From Marinobacter sp. (GTDB lineage: Bacteria > Pseudomonadota > Gammaproteobacteria > Pseudomonadales > Oleiphilaceae), in the NCBI GenBank assembly GCA_018623515.1, contig JAAZVL010000003.1, positions 1-48,562 on the forward strand: a DNA stretch of 48,562 bases, read 5' to 3'. Positions 1-7,736 of the stretch are shown here, piece after piece (position 1 is the stretch's first letter; each line of letters opens with the position of its first letter). Below the pieces are notes generated by a model. The model was not told where the DNA came from. It searched no databases and was given only the letters and a program-made list of their open reading frames with translations. A program made the position numbers and the translations under genes.

Positions 1-100
1 CCTGGCCAAAGTCCCTCAGGGTCAGGGTGAGCCCGATACCCACCATGATGATGAACAGCGAGATCGGCAGGCCGATCGAGATCAGTGGACTGGATTCCAC
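1..100 (-). CDS. Bile acid:sodium symporter family protein, N-terminal fragment
   Basis: Only the first 33 codons lie in the window; the gene runs off the left edge. It reads from a GTG at 100 preceded by AAGGAG about 6 bases upstream. The visible peptide starts VESSPLISIGLPISLF and continues into a hydrophobic stretch ending MVGIGLTLTLRDF, which I recognise as the first membrane helix of the bile acid:sodium symporter (BASS/SBF) family. Such proteins are inner-membrane secondary transporters that use sodium to carry organic anions. Substrate cannot be predicted from this fragment. It diverges from the response regulator gene at 291. Confidence 0.6.
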   Translation of the reverse strand, partial: MESSPLISIGLPISLFIIMVGIGLTLTLRDFGQ

Positions 101-290
101 GTTACTACTCCTTCGTTATTGTTGTTGGTAATGGACCACCATAATAATGAAAAACGGAGGGTTACCAACCACCTCTGGCGCAGAGAACTCATTTACAACC
201 ACCCTCGTGCCGCACTGTCGTCGGAAAACCGTTATCATTAGGCCTGATCCAGTCCCGATTCCAATAAAAAGTAAACAGACGGAGTCCCTC

Positions 291-968
291 ATGGAGCCGG
301 CTTACAAGATCCTGATTGCCGACGACCACCCACTGTTCCGCGAGGCCATCAGCAACGTGATAGCTTCAGGCTTCGCAGGCAGTGAGATTATCGAGACCGA
401 TGATCTCGAAAGCACTCTGGAAACCACCCTTGAACACGATGACCTGGACCTGATCCTGCTGGATCTGAACATGCCGGGCATGCACGGCCTAAATGGCCTG
501 ATCACCCTGCGCAACGAGGCACCCGGTATCCCGGTGGTGATTGTCTCCGCCGAGGAAGACAAACAGGTGGTCCTGCAGGCCATCACATACGGGGCCGTGG
601 GCTTCATCACCAAGTCCTCACCCCGGGCCCGGATGACCGAGGCCATCCAGCAAATACTCAACGGCAATGTCTACCTGCCCTCCGACATCATCCGCACCGG
701 TAAGGAAAGCAGCCATCGCCGCAACCGCGGCGACGACAACCCGATCTCGCCGGAACTGCTCAACTCCCTGACCCGCCGCCAGCTGCTGGTGCTGGAGCGG
801 ATGTCCAAGGGGGAGTCCAACAAGCAGATTGCCTATAACCTGAATATTGCGGAGACGACGGTGAAGGCCCATGTGTCCGCCATTCTGCGCAAGCTGGGGG
901 TGCATAATCGGGTTCAGGCGATTCTGTCGGCCACTGACGTGGATTTCAGTCAGTATCTTAAGCGCTGA
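291..968 (+). CDS. LuxR/NarL-family two-component response regulator
   Basis: A 225-residue cytoplasmic transcription regulator. The receiver domain fills residues 5-125, with the acidic pair DD at 11-12, probable phospho-acceptor D58 in LLDLNMPG and conserved K108 in GFITKSS. The C-terminal LuxR-type helix-turn-helix (about 157-218) contains [15 protein letters not shown] and [20 protein letters not shown] chose ATG 291 because GGAG sits 6 bases upstream and the receiver fold begins at once; an open frame runs further up to 147 but adds only low-complexity sequence. The domain layout matches ErdR/AgmR-type regulators of Pseudomonas that control alcohol and acetate use. Its kinase partner is not proven; the hybrid kinase convergent with it is one candidate (inference). 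Confidence 0.85.
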   Translation: MEPAYKILIADDHPLFREAISNVIASGFAGSEIIETDDLESTLETTLEHDDLDLILLDLNMPGMHGLNGLITLRNEAPGIPVVIVSAEEDKQVVLQAITYGAVGFITKSSPRARMTEAIQQILNGNVYLPSDIIRTGKESSHRRNRGDDNPISPELLNSLTRRQLLVLERMSKGESNKQIAYNLNIAETTVKAHVSAILRKLGVHNRVQAILSATDVDFSQYLKR

Positions 969-992
969 GGGTTTAATGCCCGATTTGAAGAT

Positions 993-1022
993 GGGGTCAG
1001 ATGAACGAGTTCATCAGACCCC
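993..1022. repeat. GGGGTC...GACCCC palindromic repeat, type A, copy 1
   Basis: A 30-base near-palindrome with arms GGGGTCAGATGAA and TTCATCAGACCCC. It is preceded by TTTGAAGAT, as is the copy at 48040. It lies between the convergent response regulator and kinase genes. It looks like a dispersed REP-type element, although no REP transposase is seen here. Confidence 0.75.
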
Positions 1023-1055
1023 TGAGTAGGAGGATTTGGTGCTCGGTTTGAATAT

Positions 1056-1085
1056 GGGGTCAGATGAACTCGTTCATCAGACCCC
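1056..1085. repeat. GGGGTC...GACCCC palindromic repeat, type A, copy 2
   Basis: Same arms as the copy at 993 with the central CGAG replaced by CTCG, that is, the centre is inverted. It is preceded by TTTGAATAT. It is the second unit of a three-unit cluster. Confidence 0.75.
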
Positions 1086-1114
1086 TGAGTATGGCGAGAC
1101 CATGGGCTTGCTCC

Positions 1115-1149
1115 GGGGTCTGAAGAAAGCCTTCTTCTGACCCCCTTTT
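1115..1149. terminator. Type B palindromic repeat acting as a terminator
   Basis: The 30-base palindrome at 1115-1144 has arms GGGGTCTGAAGAA and TTCTTCTGACCCC and is followed directly by C then TTTTT. A stem of about 13 base pairs followed by a T run fits a rho-independent terminator for the response regulator gene. It also lies just past the stop of the convergent kinase at 1180, so it may serve both directions. Two further type B copies occur at 47998 and 48087. Confidence 0.6.
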
Positions 1150-1179
1150 TCATGCCACGGCCTGACTCCGCCTCCGGTC

Positions 1180-3441
1180 TCACCCCCGAATCACGTGATT
1201 CAACACACTCCGCAACTTCAGCGGCTTCACCGGCTTGTTCATCAACAGGTAGCCGAGCTCGCGGATATGCTGCTTCAACTCGTTGGTGTAGTTGGCCGTG
1301 ATCATCAGCACGGGCGCCGGGACGGCCCGCCGGCGGTTGATTTCCCCCACGACGTCGACCCCGTTTTCGTGGTTATCGAGGTGATAATCGGCAAGGATCA
1401 GGTCCACCGGGCTTGATTCAGGCGCGAGCTGGCGCTCAAGATCCTCCAGGGAAACCGCCGTCTCCACCCGACAACCCCAGCCCTCGAGCAGGGTTTTCAT
1501 GCCCTCGCAGATGGCCTGATCGTTGTCGATGACCCACACGCGGGCACCGCTCAGGCCATCATCCAGGCCGCTCACGCCTGGGTTATCCGCTCCCGGTCGA
1601 CCTGGCCGCAGCTGGCCCAGGGGCACCCTTACGCTGAATACCGAGCCCTTGCCCTCCACCGAGGACACGGTCACTTCGTGCCCGAGCATACGGGAAATCT
1701 TGTCCACGATGGCGAGCCCCAGGCCCAGCCCCTTGTCCGCCTGCGAACCACTGGGCCGGATTCGTTTGAACTCCTGGAAGATTTCGGTGAGTTTGTCTTC
1801 GGGAATGCCCGGCCCGGTATCCCAGACCTGCAGCAGCACATGGTTCCCGCTCCGCCGGCAACCCAACAGGATACGACCGGAGCTGGTATAGCGGATGGCG
1901 TTGGTGAGGAAGTTGCGCAGTATCCGGGCCAGAAGCTGGGAATCGGACTCCACCACCGCTGACGAGGGGACAAAGTCCAGTCGCAGGTTCTCCGCCAGCG
2001 CCATCTGACGGAATTCCCGGGCAATGTTATTAAGCAGATCCCGCAGGTCAAAGGCGGTGACATCCGGCTTGATCACACCCGCATCCAGCTTGGAGATGTC
2101 CACCAGCGTACCCAGCAGGTTCTCGACATCGTCCAGGGAGGTACTGACCGAACGCACCAGCCCTTCCGCCCTGGGCCCGAACGACTGCTCCAGCAAGGCG
2201 CTGGTAAACAGGCGGGCAGCGTTCAGCGGCTGCAGCAAGTCGTGGCTGACCGCAGCCAGGAACTTGGTCTTGGACAAGTTGGCGTGCTCGGCTTCCTGCT
2301 TCGCATCCCGCAGGCGGGCCTCCACCGCGGCCCGTTCCGCGATTTCCTGGCGCAGCTGGTTATTGAGCCCGGTCAGCGCCGACGTGCGCTCCTTCACCCG
2401 GCGCTCCAGATTGTCGTAGGCCTGCTCCAGTGCCAGGGCAGTCTTGCGCCGGTCGGTGATGTCCCGGATCAGCACAAAAAATCCGACAATATCTCCGAAC
2501 TCGTCAAAATTCGGGACGTAGGAGCGCAGCATGTAACGCACTTCTCCGGCATCACCGGTCTCCTCCAGCTCAAAGGTGACGTTGTGGCCGTCCAGGACCT
2601 CCCGGATCTGGGGCAGCAATCGCTGGTAAAACTCCGGGCAGTGAATCTGATCCAGACGCTGCCCCAACAGGGGCGCGCCATCCCGTCCGTACCAGGCCTC
2701 GTAGACCTTGTTGCAAAACTGCACGGTCATGTCCGCGCCGACATAGGCGATCAGGGCCGGCACATGGTCGGTGACCACCCGGATCCAGCGCTCACTCTCC
2801 TCCAGGGCCTTGATCCGGCGCGCCATCTCGCTGTTCTTGACGTCGGTAACGTCGGAATACAACACCACCAGACCGCCTTCCCGGGTCGGCCGCTCGGTCA
2901 TCTGGACCCAACGGTCGTTGGACAGCAGGAACACAGTGCCTTCGGAGTCCTCGTGGCTGTGTTCCTCGACAATCAGGCCACAGGCCACCGCCCTGGCCTT
3001 CACGTCTTCAATGGAGGTACCCGCCTCGGGTGGGCTGACACCGGCATGGCGCCAGTAACTTCGAAACCGGCTATTGCTCTGGATCAGCCGGTGCTGGCGA
3101 TCGAACAGGACAAAACCGTCTGCGATGCTCTCGATGGCATCACTGAGTCGCTGACGGGTGGTTTCCGCCTCCTCCCGGGCCCGGCTCAGGGCTTTGTTAC
3201 TGGCCTTGAGCTCCTCCATGGTGTGGTTGAGGGCTTCGGTACGCTCGCGCACCTGCTCGGCGAGGATGACCGAGTGCTCGAACGCCGCGTAGGGCTCGGG
3301 CTTGTGCGCGACACCGGATTCCACCCGTACGATCAGGGCGTCACGGATCCGGCGCAGCCGCTGGTTTTCGGCTTCCAGATCGGCGATGCGCCGGTCCTTC
3401 AGCTCTCCCTCGAGATCCTCAGGGTGTTCCCGAGCAGGCAT
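1180..3441 (-). CDS. PAS-containing hybrid histidine kinase, NahK-like
   Basis: A 753-residue protein with no membrane segment, so probably cytoplasmic. In order: N-terminal coiled coil (about 20-90), a PAS domain (about 95-205), a second PAS (about 220-335), another coiled coil, a HisKA domain with phospho-acceptor H400 in AVSHDLLQPLNA, an ATPase domain with N box RNFLTNAIRYT and G boxes DTGPGIPED and GLGLGLAIV, and a C-terminal receiver domain with D685 in LILADYHL and K736. ATG 3441 is used; a TTG at 3453 is also possible. The start overlaps the upstream FIST gene by 23 bases, suggesting translational coupling. The pair matches Pseudomonas NosP-NahK (PA1975-PA1976), where the sensor controls the kinase and phosphate passes to an HPt protein. 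No HPt gene is visible here. Orthology is inferred from domains and neighbours. Confidence 0.85.
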   Translation of the reverse strand: MPAREHPEDLEGELKDRRIADLEAENQRLRRIRDALIVRVESGVAHKPEPYAAFEHSVILAEQVRERTEALNHTMEELKASNKALSRAREEAETTRQRLSDAIESIADGFVLFDRQHRLIQSNSRFRSYWRHAGVSPPEAGTSIEDVKARAVACGLIVEEHSHEDSEGTVFLLSNDRWVQMTERPTREGGLVVLYSDVTDVKNSEMARRIKALEESERWIRVVTDHVPALIAYVGADMTVQFCNKVYEAWYGRDGAPLLGQRLDQIHCPEFYQRLLPQIREVLDGHNVTFELEETGDAGEVRYMLRSYVPNFDEFGDIVGFFVLIRDITDRRKTALALEQAYDNLERRVKERTSALTGLNNQLRQEIAERAAVEARLRDAKQEAEHANLSKTKFLAAVSHDLLQPLNAARLFTSALLEQSFGPRAEGLVRSVSTSLDDVENLLGTLVDISKLDAGVIKPDVTAFDLRDLLNNIAREFRQMALAENLRLDFVPSSAVVESDSQLLARILRNFLTNAIRYTSSGRILLGCRRSGNHVLLQVWDTGPGIPEDKLTEIFQEFKRIRPSGSQADKGLGLGLAIVDKISRMLGHEVTVSSVEGKGSVFSVRVPLGQLRPGRPGADNPGVSGLDDGLSGARVWVIDNDQAICEGMKTLLEGWGCRVETAVSLEDLERQLAPESSPVDLILADYHLDNHENGVDVVGEINRRRAVPAPVLMITANYTNELKQHIRELGYLLMNKPVKPLKLRSVLNHVIRG

Positions 3442-4588
3442 CCGGCTGACCAATCACCACCCCCGTAAACGTCTGGTTGATATGCATGCCATCGAACTGC
3501 TCGCCGTAGGTGTTGAAGCCAATAACCTTGTGATGCCGCAGGAACTCGGACACCGCGTCCACCTCGCCGGTCAGTTCCGCCTCCAGCCGCCGCAGGAAAC
3601 AGTCGCAGCCGATGGTCACCAGCGGCGCACCCACCACCCGTTCGGAGGCTTCGATCTGCTCGCGTACGCTGTCGAGCAGGCCTTCAGGCTCCATGGCGGT
3701 CATCACAATGCCGGTCTCGACCGCGCAATAGAAGGTCAGGCTGCCGTCAGGATTGACCCGCTGGATGGATCGTACGAAGTATTGGCCACCGATCTTCACC
3801 CCCAACGGCCTGAGGGCGAAGGTCTTGCGATCCAGAGCATCGACGCTGACACCCACCGCCCGGGCGTAGGCCTCTGCCGCCGGCTCGGCGTTGAGCTCGT
3901 ACACGGTGCGGCTTTCCGGGCAGGCATCGGTGACCACCAGCTTCTCGCTGCGTCCCACCATGTGGTGGGTGGAGAACACCCGGAAATCCAGGGGCGTGTT
4001 CACCAGCATCACCGTGGCCGCCCCGGTGTGGAACTGACCGTCAAAAAACACATGGGTATTGGCCAGGCGCTCGTCGTCGCCGGCCGATCCGCCAAACTGG
4101 GGAATGGTGCCCAACGCTGAATTGAGGGTGGCTAATACCAGTTCTTCCCTGCTGGACAGGCCATCCAGCAGGGTAATGGCAAAGGTATTGCCCTTTACCG
4201 GAGCCAGCCTGGCGTCCCGGCAGGTCGCCAGCAGGCTGTCGATAACGCCCTGGGCATCCTGGAGCGTGAAACGGTCCAGCGACGAGATCAACGCGCAATC
4301 AATGGCAAAGAAACGTCGGTCAAATCCGATGGCCGTGATGCAGCCCCGACCATAGCCGTCAGGAGTGATTTCCCCGGCCGAGGTGCAGCCACAGACCCGG
4401 GCATCCGGGAAGACACGTTCCAGCGCCGGCCCGAGTCGCTGCAGGTCGTATTCGGCCGAGCAGAAGAAAAGGACACAGCCAAGGTGGTCATGGCTCAACT
4501 GGCTGGCGAGCTGGGTGGCCGCCAGCACCGGATCTCGTACACTTGCACTTGCCACCGTGACTGCCGGCAGGATCGTCGCTGGCCTCAT
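3419..4588 (-). CDS. FIST domain sensory protein, NosP-like
   Basis: A 389-residue protein with FIST_N (roughly 30-225) followed by FIST_C (roughly 230-370). Diagnostic stretches are VCGCTSAGEITPDGYG, IPQFGGSAGDD and GFNTYGEQFDG. There is no signal peptide or membrane helix, so it should be cytoplasmic. I chose ATG 4588 because GGAG lies 9 bases upstream; an in-frame TTG at 4603 would overlap that site. It is the first gene of a two-gene unit with the hybrid kinase. FIST proteins coupled to such kinases include the nitric-oxide-binding haemoprotein NosP of Pseudomonas, which inhibits its kinase when NO binds. Haem binding here is inference; FIST domains can also sense amino acids. Confidence 0.8.
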   Translation of the reverse strand: MRPATILPAVTVASASVRDPVLAATQLASQLSHDHLGCVLFFCSAEYDLQRLGPALERVFPDARVCGCTSAGEITPDGYGRGCITAIGFDRRFFAIDCALISSLDRFTLQDAQGVIDSLLATCRDARLAPVKGNTFAITLLDGLSSREELVLATLNSALGTIPQFGGSAGDDERLANTHVFFDGQFHTGAATVMLVNTPLDFRVFSTHHMVGRSEKLVVTDACPESRTVYELNAEPAAEAYARAVGVSVDALDRKTFALRPLGVKIGGQYFVRSIQRVNPDGSLTFYCAVETGIVMTAMEPEGLLDSVREQIEASERVVGAPLVTIGCDCFLRRLEAELTGEVDAVSEFLRHHKVIGFNTYGEQFDGMHINQTFTGVVIGQPDACSGTP

Positions 4589-4826
4589 GGTCACCGGCTC
4601 CAAAGGTTCTGGGGTTTACACAGATTCTACAGTATCTCCGTAACCAGCCAATTCGACTTCCGTGCTTTTTATCGAAGCGGCTGAGTCATCGTAAGCCGTT
4701 GATTCCATGTTGCAGCGTGGTCAATTCACGATGCCACTGGCACTCAATCACCAACTAACCAGCACTTAAGTTGTAATCCCCAAAGCAGGTTTCGGGATGA
4801 CGACAGAGGTGACGGTCGTTTTCGCC
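4589..4826. other. Intergenic region upstream of the FIST gene, with a direct-repeat copy
   Basis: About 240 bases between the FIST gene start and the permease stop. Both flanking genes are on the minus strand, so this must hold the FIST promoter and any terminator of the zinc island. I see no clean sigma-70 promoter and no T-run hairpin. The main structure is the 44-bp repeat at 4761-4804. Confidence 0.5.
4761..4804. repeat. 44-bp direct repeat, left copy
   Basis: Begins AGCACTTAAGTTGTAATCCC and ends GGGATGACGAC. It matches 41 of 44 bases, in the same orientation, with the copy at 9906-9949. It lies 22 bases past the permease stop. The two copies bracket exactly the zinc island. It holds a weak internal stem (GTAATCC near its left end, less well matched on the right in this copy). 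Confidence 0.9.
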
Positions 4827-5618
4827 TTACTTGCCACCATCGGTTTCCGTCCCCAACGGGCGAAGATTCTCGGCAGCAGAAAACCCGCTTAAGCCGGCAA
4901 GCCAGAGCAACGCCATGCCCAAGGTGGCAACCACAATGGCTGGCCCGACCGGGACATCGAAGACGACCGAGTAACTAATGGCGGCGAGGTGCCCCGCAAT
5001 GGCGCAACCAGCCGCCATGGCCGGCCGTGTGCCCTTAAGCGATCCGAGGATCAGCGGTGTGACGATAAGGGTCGCGAACACCACGTAGATACCCGCCAGG
5101 GAAACCGAGTAGGTCACCGCCACGGCAAACACGGGCATGAAGGCCGCCCCCGTGAGCCAACCGGGGCGCCTCCAGCCCAGAAGCCAGACCAGCACCGTGA
5201 GTGCTGCCATTATCAGTACCTGTGGCCAGGTAGCCCAGAGGAGGTCGCCGGAGGCTGCCTTGTGAAGTGCCTGGGCACCATGGGGGTCGCCACTGACCAA
5301 CAACACAGCCAGGCTCGCCCCGACGACGTAGAGGATGCCAATCCACGCTTCTTTTTCCCCACCCAACCTTTGGAAAATCAGGTTCACCGCGACAGCAGCC
5401 AACAGGGCGAACATCAGACTGCTCACGGGCGCCCCGGCAAGCTTTTGATTCTGCGAAAAGTACAGACCGGCCAGGGTTCCCAACGCCGCCCATTGCGCGA
5501 TCGCCAGATCCGCGAAAATCACGCCCCGTGCAATCACCTGATATCCCAATGGCACCAGCAGCAGGCAGAGCAGTGCACTACCCACCACCGGCAACACCAG
5601 CCACTCATAGGACGCCAT
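4827..5618 (-). CDS. Zinc/manganese-type ABC transporter permease (ZnuB/AztB-like)
   Basis: A 263-residue inner-membrane protein of the ABC-3 family, rich in hydrophobic segments from residue 5 to about 250. Family stretches include YQVIARGVIFADLAIAQWAA and VVFATLIVTPLILG. This family carries zinc or manganese across the inner membrane. I chose ATG 5618 because AGGAG lies 6 bases upstream and the protein then begins MASYEWLVLP; it overlaps the binding-protein gene by 14 bases, so the two are probably translated together. It is the last gene of the island's minus-strand run. No ATPase gene lies next to it, which is unusual; the transporter would have to use a ZnuC-type subunit encoded elsewhere. 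Zinc rather than manganese is inferred from the Zur-type operators and His-rich neighbours. Confidence 0.85.
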   Translation of the reverse strand: MASYEWLVLPVVGSALLCLLLVPLGYQVIARGVIFADLAIAQWAALGTLAGLYFSQNQKLAGAPVSSLMFALLAAVAVNLIFQRLGGEKEAWIGILYVVGASLAVLLVSGDPHGAQALHKAASGDLLWATWPQVLIMAALTVLVWLLGWRRPGWLTGAAFMPVFAVAVTYSVSLAGIYVVFATLIVTPLILGSLKGTRPAMAAGCAIAGHLAAISYSVVFDVPVGPAIVVATLGMALLWLAGLSGFSAAENLRPLGTETDGGK

Positions 5619-6525
5619 CGGAGGCTCCTGACACCGTCGTTTCCAGCCGGCTGACAATCGTGGTAATCAGCCCGCCGAGGCTGTCAGCAGGTGCTTTACC
5701 TGTCACGGTTCCGGGCACCACAATCACCGGGAGGCCGGTGCGCTCCGCCAGCCATTCGGCGGGCTGCCGGTCCTGGTGACTGGCAATCAGGATCGCGGCG
5801 GCCTCCTTGAGGAGGGGCTCTGTCAGCAACCGGCTCAGGTGACTGGCGCTGGGTGGCATCCCCGGTTTGGGTTCCAGATCGACAGCCGTTTCCACCCCGA
5901 GCCAACGCAGCAGGTAACTGAAGCTGGAATGCTGAACCACCACGGACTGGCCCTCAAGAGCTTCCCCACTCTCCTGCCACTGAGCCCGCAAGCGGTTCCA
6001 GTCGCCACGCCACCGGATATACCGTCCCAAAATCGCTGCCGCTGCTTCCGGTTCAAGTTCCGTTAGCCGTTTGGCCAGAGCTCCAGCAATTTCCGGCAAT
6101 TCATCGGGTGCCAGGTGAACATGAGGATTACCCTCCGGATGCACATCCCCCATGCTGCGGTCCACATGGTCATGGGGGGCATGCAATCGGGCGTGATCCG
6201 CCGCAAAGAACAGCCCCGGGCGTCCGGGCTGGATGGCCGGATTGGACGCCCGTTGCAGTAACATCGGCAACCAGCCAGCCTCCAGGGACGCGCCGGTACA
6301 GACCGCGATATCCGCCCGTCTGACCGCCGCAATCAGGCTGGGCCGGGCCTCAATGTAGTGCGGGTCCTGCAGGTAAGTGGTGGCCGTGGTGACATCGGCC
6401 TCCGGCACCAGTTCCCGAACCAGAGCCGCCCACTCAGGCTCACAGGCGAAGACCCTGAACTGTGCCTTTGCCGGCAGCGCCGCCAGCAACAGCAACAGTG
6501 CGGCAAATCCTTTCCTGAATCCCAT
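5605..6525 (-). CDS. Periplasmic zinc-binding protein of an ABC importer (ZnuA/AztC-like)
   Basis: A 306-residue cluster A-I (ZnuA/TroA) binding protein. A signal peptide (FAALLLLLAALPAKA) is followed by mature FRVFACEPEW. Likely metal-binding histidines lie in YLQDPHYIEARPS, HVHLAPDE and VVQHSSFSYLLRW, with an acidic site after SHQDR. A loop near residues 110-140 is rich in His (HARLHAPHDHVD), as is common in zinc-specific members. ATG 6525 follows the upstream porin stop by one base (TGATATG), indicating coupling; an ATG at 6537 is a less likely alternative. The protein should capture periplasmic Zn(II) and deliver it to the adjacent permease. The AztD-like protein two genes upstream is a plausible zinc donor to it. 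Confidence 0.85.
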   Translation of the reverse strand: MGFRKGFAALLLLLAALPAKAQFRVFACEPEWAALVRELVPEADVTTATTYLQDPHYIEARPSLIAAVRRADIAVCTGASLEAGWLPMLLQRASNPAIQPGRPGLFFAADHARLHAPHDHVDRSMGDVHPEGNPHVHLAPDELPEIAGALAKRLTELEPEAAAAILGRYIRWRGDWNRLRAQWQESGEALEGQSVVVQHSSFSYLLRWLGVETAVDLEPKPGMPPSASHLSRLLTEPLLKEAAAILIASHQDRQPAEWLAERTGLPVIVVPGTVTGKAPADSLGGLITTIVSRLETTVSGASDGVL

Positions 6526-6526
6526 A

Positions 6527-7648
6527 TCAGTACCCATGTGCGCCGTGAGCACCGAGAGACATCACGTACTGCACCATCACCGCGTTGTCCGCCTTGTCAA
6601 AGCCCGTTGCGGATTGGTGCGTATACTGCAGCCGAACGGTCGAAAAGTGCGAGCGGGACCAGGACAGCATCACGTCGGTCTCTTCCAGGGCCTGGCTATG
6701 GAAATGATCGCCGTGGGCTTCGCGCAGGTCTACTTCCCCATAGCGAACCCCGGCCGACCATTGAGGCGCAAACTGATAAACCCCGGAGAGATACCAGCCC
6801 TCGTTGGTATCATCTGACGCCGCGTACTGGTTCAGCTCGTCCGCGTAAAGATATTCACCACTGAGGGTCAGCTGCTGTTCACGGGTGTTGCCGTTGGGAG
6901 ACCACTTCCAGACCAGATCCGCAATGTAGAGGTTCTCACCGGTATAGCCGGCACCATGACTGTGGTCGTGATCATGCTCTTCCTCACTGACATAATCATG
7001 GCTGCCATCGCCCGTGTCAGCGCTGTCTGCGTGCCCATTGTTCAGGTAGGAAACACCCAGCTGCCAGCTCTGGGAGACGCTGATGTCACCACCAACACGG
7101 GTATTCAACGTGAACACGCCAATATCCTCATCACCTTCGGTGAGCTGGTCGCCGGCAAAAGCTTCTGCTCCCACTTGCCAGAAGAACGGCGTCGGCAACA
7201 AGGCATTGAACCGGAGTCCGGTATCATAGTAGTGACTTCCCAGCATCGCGCGGTAGGCAGCGGGACGCTCCACGAAATCATCCTCGTGCATGTGCCGGCT
7301 ATTGAGATAGCCAACCTGGGACAGGAAGCGTCCGGCTCGGATACTGAGCGAAGCCGGCAGGCCATTGGTTTGCAGATAGGCCTCCTCGATCAGGACTTCA
7401 CTCTCACCGTCATGTTCTCCGAAAACGGCCGTCAGTCGTCCCGAGAAAAGATCGTCTATGGGCGAAGACAGGGACAGTTCCGTATGGCCGAGGCCAAAGC
7501 CCTCTTCCCGGTGAGACAACGCGGTGTCGTTCTGTTTGTAATAGCCATCCAGCGTAACGCTCACATCGGGGTTGAGCTCGTTGGCAACAACCCCGCTCGC
7601 GGACATGACCAGTGGGATCAGGGCGAGAGGTACAACACGGTTATACAT
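6527..7648 (-). CDS. His-rich outer-membrane beta-barrel, probable zinc porin
   Basis: A 373-residue exported protein. The signal peptide runs to about residue 22 (VPLALIPLVMSASGVVA). The mature part has alternating polar/hydrophobic strands such as VSVTLDGYYKQ, SIRAGRFLSQVGYL and QLTLSGEYLYA and ends in a strand running into GAHGAHGY. I see no TonB box or plug domain, so it looks like a passive porin rather than a TonB-dependent receptor. His clusters probably sit in loops: SRHMHEDDF, EEEHDHDHSHG, REAHGDHFHSQ. It lies between the metallochaperone and binding-protein genes, so a role in zinc entry across the outer membrane is a reasonable inference. I do not recognise a named family. Confidence 0.7.
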   Translation of the reverse strand: MYNRVVPLALIPLVMSASGVVANELNPDVSVTLDGYYKQNDTALSHREEGFGLGHTELSLSSPIDDLFSGRLTAVFGEHDGESEVLIEEAYLQTNGLPASLSIRAGRFLSQVGYLNSRHMHEDDFVERPAAYRAMLGSHYYDTGLRFNALLPTPFFWQVGAEAFAGDQLTEGDEDIGVFTLNTRVGGDISVSQSWQLGVSYLNNGHADSADTGDGSHDYVSEEEHDHDHSHGAGYTGENLYIADLVWKWSPNGNTREQQLTLSGEYLYADELNQYAASDDTNEGWYLSGVYQFAPQWSAGVRYGEVDLREAHGDHFHSQALEETDVMLSWSRSHFSTVRLQYTHQSATGFDKADNAVMVQYVMSLGAHGAHGY

Positions 7649-7736
7649 AAATACTCCAGCGCTAAATCAGCAGGACGCACCGGCAGCCTCCGACTCGCCC
7701 TGCGGGATTGAGAATTGTTTCGTGGGAATGCTCTGC

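Noticed and set aside
147..290. N-terminal extension of the response regulator
   Set aside because: The extra 48 residues precede the receiver fold, are not family-like, and the GGAG-ATG at 281-293 gives a clear start.
2242..3468. A 408-codon open frame on the plus strand, antisense to the hybrid kinase
   Set aside because: It lies entirely over a kinase with intact motifs, has no ribosome site and encodes no recognisable domain. High GC removes stop codons from this frame.
4761..4804. 44-bp repeat considered as an integron attC site
   Set aside because: The expected 7-base core (GTTRRRY) and inverse core (RYYYAAC) pair was not found, and no integron integrase is present.
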